DNA of 9,085 nucleotides, from assembly GCA_030598025.1 (NCBI GenBank), contig JAUVQS010000053.1, positions 1 to 9,085 of the forward strand. Reading direction: 5' to 3'. The stretch comes from Acidimicrobiia bacterium. GTDB taxonomy: Bacteria; Actinomycetota; Acidimicrobiia; Spongiisociales; JAHEDJ01. Position numbers and translations under genes: made by a program. Below the pieces are notes generated by a model. That model was not told the DNA's origin. It was given only the letters and a program-made list of their open reading frames with translations, and did no database searches. This document shows positions 6,340 to 9,085 of this stretch, in pieces; the stretch's first letter is position 1, and every line of letters starts with the position of its first letter.

Positions 6340-7667
6340 TCGGAGAGGGTTTCGATCGGGGCGTGCTGGCCAACGATCCGGGTCGCCGGGGGAATCTGGT
6401 GCGAGTGTTCGGCGCCGCTCTCGCCGCAGTCGACCCGGAGATGGCGGTCAAGGCTGCGCTCGGGCGCGATGGCGATCTTCTCATGCTGAACGGCCATGCG
6501 GTGGACCTGTCGAAGTTCGATCGATGCCTGGTTCTGGCGTTTGGCAAAGCCTCCGTGGCGATGGCCCGTGCTGTTACATCGAGACTGGAGGACCGTCCTT
6601 TCGAGGGTGTCGTCATCACCAATGCACCCGAGCCGATAGTTGGGTTGGAGGTGCTGCGAGCAACCCATCCGGTCCCAGATGAGCGAAACATTGCTGCTGC
6701 GAGAACCCTCGTGGAGGTCGGGTCGAGTGCCGGCCGGAACGATCTAGTTGTCGTCGCCATCTCAGGCGGTGGCTCGGCTCTTCTGACGCTCCCTGCTGAG
6801 AATCTTTCGCTGGAGGATGTGGCGACCACAACTGCATTGCTGTTGAAGAGCGGCGCATCCATCAATGAGTTGAACACCGTCCGCCGGCATCTGTCGGCGG
6901 TGAAGGGCGGGCGGTTGGCGGAGACTCTCGGCGGTGCCGGGGCCGTCCTGACTCTTGTCATGTCCGACGTCGTCGGTGACGAGTTGAGCGTGATCGCTTC
7001 CGGGCCGATGGTCCCGGATCGAACTACCTTCGACGATGCGATCTCGGTACTGACCAACTTCAAGATTGAGAACGAGGTACCACAACCGGTTCTCGCCCAT
7101 CTGATGCGAGGCGCCGAAGGGTCCATCCCGGATACGCCGGTCGAGGTTCTTGCGCGGCAGGAGATCGCCCTGATCGCTTCTGCTCGGGAGTCCGCCTCCG
7201 GAGCGGCCCGGCAAGCAGCATCGCTCGGTTGGGAGGCGACGATCGTCACCTCCACTCTCACCGGCGAGGCTCGCGATGTTGCGTCGAGGATTGCGCGAGA
7301 TGCCGGCGACCTGGCACCAGGCGAGTTGCTGGTCTATGCCGGTGAAACAACCGTCACGGTGAAAGGCAACGGGATTGGCGGCCGCAACCAGGAACTCGCC
7401 CTGGCTGCCTCGATCGAAATCGCCGGTGACGAAGGACTGGTGATGCTGTCGGCCGGCACCGACGGCATCGACGGAATGACCAAGGCCGCCGGCGCCTTCG
7501 CCGATGGTTACACGGTCGAGAGAGGGACTGCTCTAGGGCTGGACGCCGCGGAATTCCTGAGAAGGAACGACTCGAATTCGTATCTGTCCGCGGTCGGCGA
7601 CGCGATCGTCACCGGCCCGACGGGCACCAACGTGGGCGATCTGGTCCTGGTAGCCAGGAGCGGATAG
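6336..7667 (+). CDS. Glycerate 2-kinase, DUF4147/MOFRL family (GckA/TtuD-type)
   Basis: Phosphorylates D-glycerate with ATP, giving 2-phosphoglycerate in this family; cytoplasmic, 443 aa, a normal length. The N-terminal DUF4147 domain (about 18-270) carries VLAFGKASVAMA with the family lysine Lys71, ATHPVPDE (109-116), the loop SGGGSALL (143-150), NTVRRHLSAVKGGRLA (180-195) and SDVVGDELSVIASGP (210-224). The C-terminal MOFRL domain (about 328-440) has GNGIGGRNQELALA (344-357), including the family arginine Arg350, then GTDGIDGMTKAAGAF and a GPTGTNVGDL ending. The start at 6336 overlaps the synthase stop by four bases and has no strong ribosome binding site, which points to coupled translation. 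The kinase uses the synthase's acceptor, so it could recycle glycerate or limit its supply. Hydroxypyruvate or tartrate metabolism is the usual setting of the family, but no such genes are visible here. Confidence 0.92.
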   Translation: MIGEGFDRGVLANDPGRRGNLVRVFGAALAAVDPEMAVKAALGRDGDLLMLNGHAVDLSKFDRCLVLAFGKASVAMARAVTSRLEDRPFEGVVITNAPEPIVGLEVLRATHPVPDERNIAAARTLVEVGSSAGRNDLVVVAISGGGSALLTLPAENLSLEDVATTTALLLKSGASINELNTVRRHLSAVKGGRLAETLGGAGAVLTLVMSDVVGDELSVIASGPMVPDRTTFDDAISVLTNFKIENEVPQPVLAHLMRGAEGSIPDTPVEVLARQEIALIASARESASGAARQAASLGWEATIVTSTLTGEARDVASRIARDAGDLAPGELLVYAGETTVTVKGNGIGGRNQELALAASIEIAGDEGLVMLSAGTDGIDGMTKAAGAFADGYTVERGTALGLDAAEFLRRNDSNSYLSAVGDAIVTGPTGTNVGDLVLVARSG

Positions 7668-7670
7668 GGA

Positions 7671-7740
7671 GCTGTGGGCTTTGAGCCGTGAGCCCATCGC
7701 TCATTGCTCGACGCTCACTGCTCGATGCTCAACGCTCCTG
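7671..7740. repeat. Degenerate heptamer array (GCTCAnn) at a convergent gene junction
   Basis: Ten 7-bp units in strict register: GCTGTGG, GCTTTGA, GCCGTGA, GCCCATC, GCTCATT, GCTCGAC, GCTCACT, GCTCGAT, GCTCAAC, GCTCCTG. All begin GCT or GCC, and the later ones begin GCTC; in the same register the array at 5057 reads GCTCATG. It starts 3 bp after the glycerate kinase stop, covers the 47-bp gap and extends over the last codons of the histidine kinase (stop at 7717-7715). GGGCT/AGCCC (7676-7695) could pair, but there is no T-run, so I do not call a terminator. Confidence 0.65.
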
Positions 7741-9085
7741 GCAAGTCGAAGCCCACCACCGCGCCGCCGTCGGGGGCGTTGGTGGCGGTGACGGTTCCGC
7801 CGTGTTCTTCGGCGATCTGGTGGACGATGGCCAGGCCGAGGCCGGAACCCGGCATCGTCCTGGCGGAATCTGCACGGTAGAAACGGTCGACCACGCGGTC
7901 ACAGTCGCCAGCATCGATGCCGGGGCCGTGGTCGCGAACGGTCACGGTCCCACCTCGCTGGACGATTTCGATCGGATCGTCCGTCGGGCCCCATTTGACG
8001 GCGTTCTCCACCAGATTGGAGATGGCCCGCTCTAGTCCGCCGGCGCGGGCACGAAGAACCGTGGGCGCGACATCGACCTGGACCAGTCGATCCCAGCGTC
8101 GCCCGGCACGCTCGGCCACAGATTCGACCATCTGATCGAGTCGCACGTCAACCGGCGGCTCCTCAACCGAACGGTCCGTGGCAAGATCGACGAGCTCCCC
8201 AACCAGATTGGATAGTTCCTCGAGCTCTGATGTTGCGTCATCCATCAGTTCACGACGCTGGTCATCGGGAAGGGCGTCGGCCCGTGCCAGAAGTTCGATG
8301 TTGGTGCGAAGGCTGGTGAGCGGAGTACGCAGTTCGTGGCCGGCATCGGCCACCAGCTGTTGCTGCTGACGTTTCGAATCCGCCAGCGCGGCGAGCATGG
8401 CGTTGAATGACCGGGCCAACCGGCCGACCTCGTCGTTCTGTTCAACCTCGATAGGCGATTCGAGGTTCTGTGTAGCTGCAACTTGTTCTGCGGCTGCCGT
8501 CAACTCGCCGACGGGGCGCAGCGCACGCCCTGCGATCAGCCACCCTGCGAGTGCCGCGATGGCAACACCGAGGCCACCAACGCTAAGCATCTTCAGACGC
8601 ATGCCGTCGAGCACCGCGGACGCCTCCGCCAGCGAGCGGCCCACCTGAACGGCACCCAGTGGATGATCGCCGATCATCGGAATCGTGAACGGAGCAGTGA
8701 TCACGCGAAACTGCTCGCCCTCGACCTCGACGGTGTGGATTGTCGCCGGTCGGTTGCCTCTGACCACTTCGAGATCAACCTCATCAATCGGAAGAGGTCC
8801 CGAGGTGGCGAACACGGCTCCATCGGAGGAGAGGATCTGCACGACCGAATCCGGTTGAACGAATCTCGACCCGCGACCGCCGATCCCCATTCCCATGCCC
8901 ATGATCGGGTCGTCTGCCAACAGGAGTGCGTCTCCACCGCCGTCGAAAGCGGTGAAGCCGCCGAGGAACCGGATCCGCTGTTCGAGGAATTCGTCGACTT
9001 CGCCGTACACCTCGTCGGCCGCGGAGATGTACCCAGCCATCGACACTGCTGCGACCGCCACCGCGGCGGCTCCGGCCACGAAGAG
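7715..9085 (-). CDS. Sensor histidine kinase, MprB-like architecture (5' end beyond window)
   Basis: A membrane sensor kinase; 456 residues are visible and the frame stays open through the right edge. Numbering here counts the GTG at 9079 as residue 1, but the true start is probably outside because the first transmembrane helix is already cut. Order: end of TM1 (AGAAAVAVAAVSMAGYI), extracytoplasmic sensor (about 20-162), TM2 (163-184), HAMP (185-236), then HisKA with LVADAGHELRTPLTSLR and phosphoacceptor His248. The ATPase domain has N-box NLVENAVKW (355-363), G1 DHGPGI (383-388), F-box DRFYRAD (398-404) and G2 GSGLGLAIVHQIAEEHGG (411-428). The H-box matches MprB-type actinobacterial kinases. 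The sensor contains a Met/Gly-rich stretch, PIMGMGMGIGGRG (58-70). A response regulator gene is expected just beyond the right edge. The signal sensed is unknown. It is convergent with the glycerate kinase, 47 bp between stops. Confidence 0.93.
   Translation of the reverse strand, partial: LFVAGAAAVAVAAVSMAGYISAADEVYGEVDEFLEQRIRFLGGFTAFDGGGDALLLADDPIMGMGMGIGGRGSRFVQPDSVVQILSSDGAVFATSGPLPIDEVDLEVVRGNRPATIHTVEVEGEQFRVITAPFTIPMIGDHPLGAVQVGRSLAEASAVLDGMRLKMLSVGGLGVAIAALAGWLIAGRALRPVGELTAAAEQVAATQNLESPIEVEQNDEVGRLARSFNAMLAALADSKRQQQQLVADAGHELRTPLTSLRTNIELLARADALPDDQRRELMDDATSELEELSNLVGELVDLATDRSVEEPPVDVRLDQMVESVAERAGRRWDRLVQVDVAPTVLRARAGGLERAISNLVENAVKWGPTDDPIEIVQRGGTVTVRDHGPGIDAGDCDRVVDRFYRADSARTMPGSGLGLAIVHQIAEEHGGTVTATNAPDGGAVVGFDLPGALSIEQ

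Noticed and set aside
6248..7261. A 337-residue minus-strand reading frame opposite the glycerate kinase
   Set aside because: It is Ser/Arg/Thr-rich low-complexity shadow sequence typical of GC-rich antisense frames, while the sense strand encodes a fully motif-bearing kinase.
7676..7695. Bidirectional terminator between glycerate kinase and histidine kinase
   Set aside because: Only a 5-bp GGGCT/AGCCC stem with a 10-nt loop and no T-run; better explained as part of the degenerate heptamer array.

Overview
The window looks like chromosomal DNA of a high-GC actinobacterium. The pointers are GC-rich codon use, a lipoprotein with a long Thr/Glu-rich linker of the kind common in Acidimicrobiia-like lineages, an MprB-like sensor kinase, and a possible leaderless start. 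The lineage is an inference and was not tested. There are nine genes and no RNA gene, insertion sequence or CRISPR array.

Positions 1-4929 hold one minus-strand operon, read from right to left. It runs TetR regulator, alpha/beta hydrolase, branched-chain-amino-acid-type substrate-binding lipoprotein, LivG ATPase, LivF ATPase, LivH permease (cut by the left edge). Three of the junctions are 4-base ATGA stop/start overlaps. The other two carry structure: a strong hairpin between the binding protein and livG, and a 7-bp tandem repeat plus a Shine-Dalgarno hairpin between livF and livH. A LivM partner would be expected beyond the left edge. The operon looks like a self-regulated uptake system for an organic solute, with a hydrolase that may act on that solute; the substrate cannot be read from the sequence.

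Positions 4930-5190 are a divergent intergenic region with two different arrays of heptamer repeats. Positions 5191-7667 are a two-gene plus-strand unit: a clear mannosylglycerate synthase (GT78) overlapping by ATGA a glycerate 2-kinase of the DUF4147/MOFRL type. The synthase makes the compatible solute mannosylglycerate from GDP-mannose and D-glycerate, and the kinase acts on the same D-glycerate, so the pair forms a plausible glycerate/osmolyte module. Positions 7715-9085 hold a convergent sensor histidine kinase cut by the right edge; its 3' end lies inside a degenerate heptamer array.

The most unusual theme is 7-bp periodic sequence at four gene boundaries, in two sequence families (CGTACCA and CTCATGG/TTCATGG). 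The second theme is the genetic coupling of a single-step mannosylglycerate synthase to a glycerate kinase.
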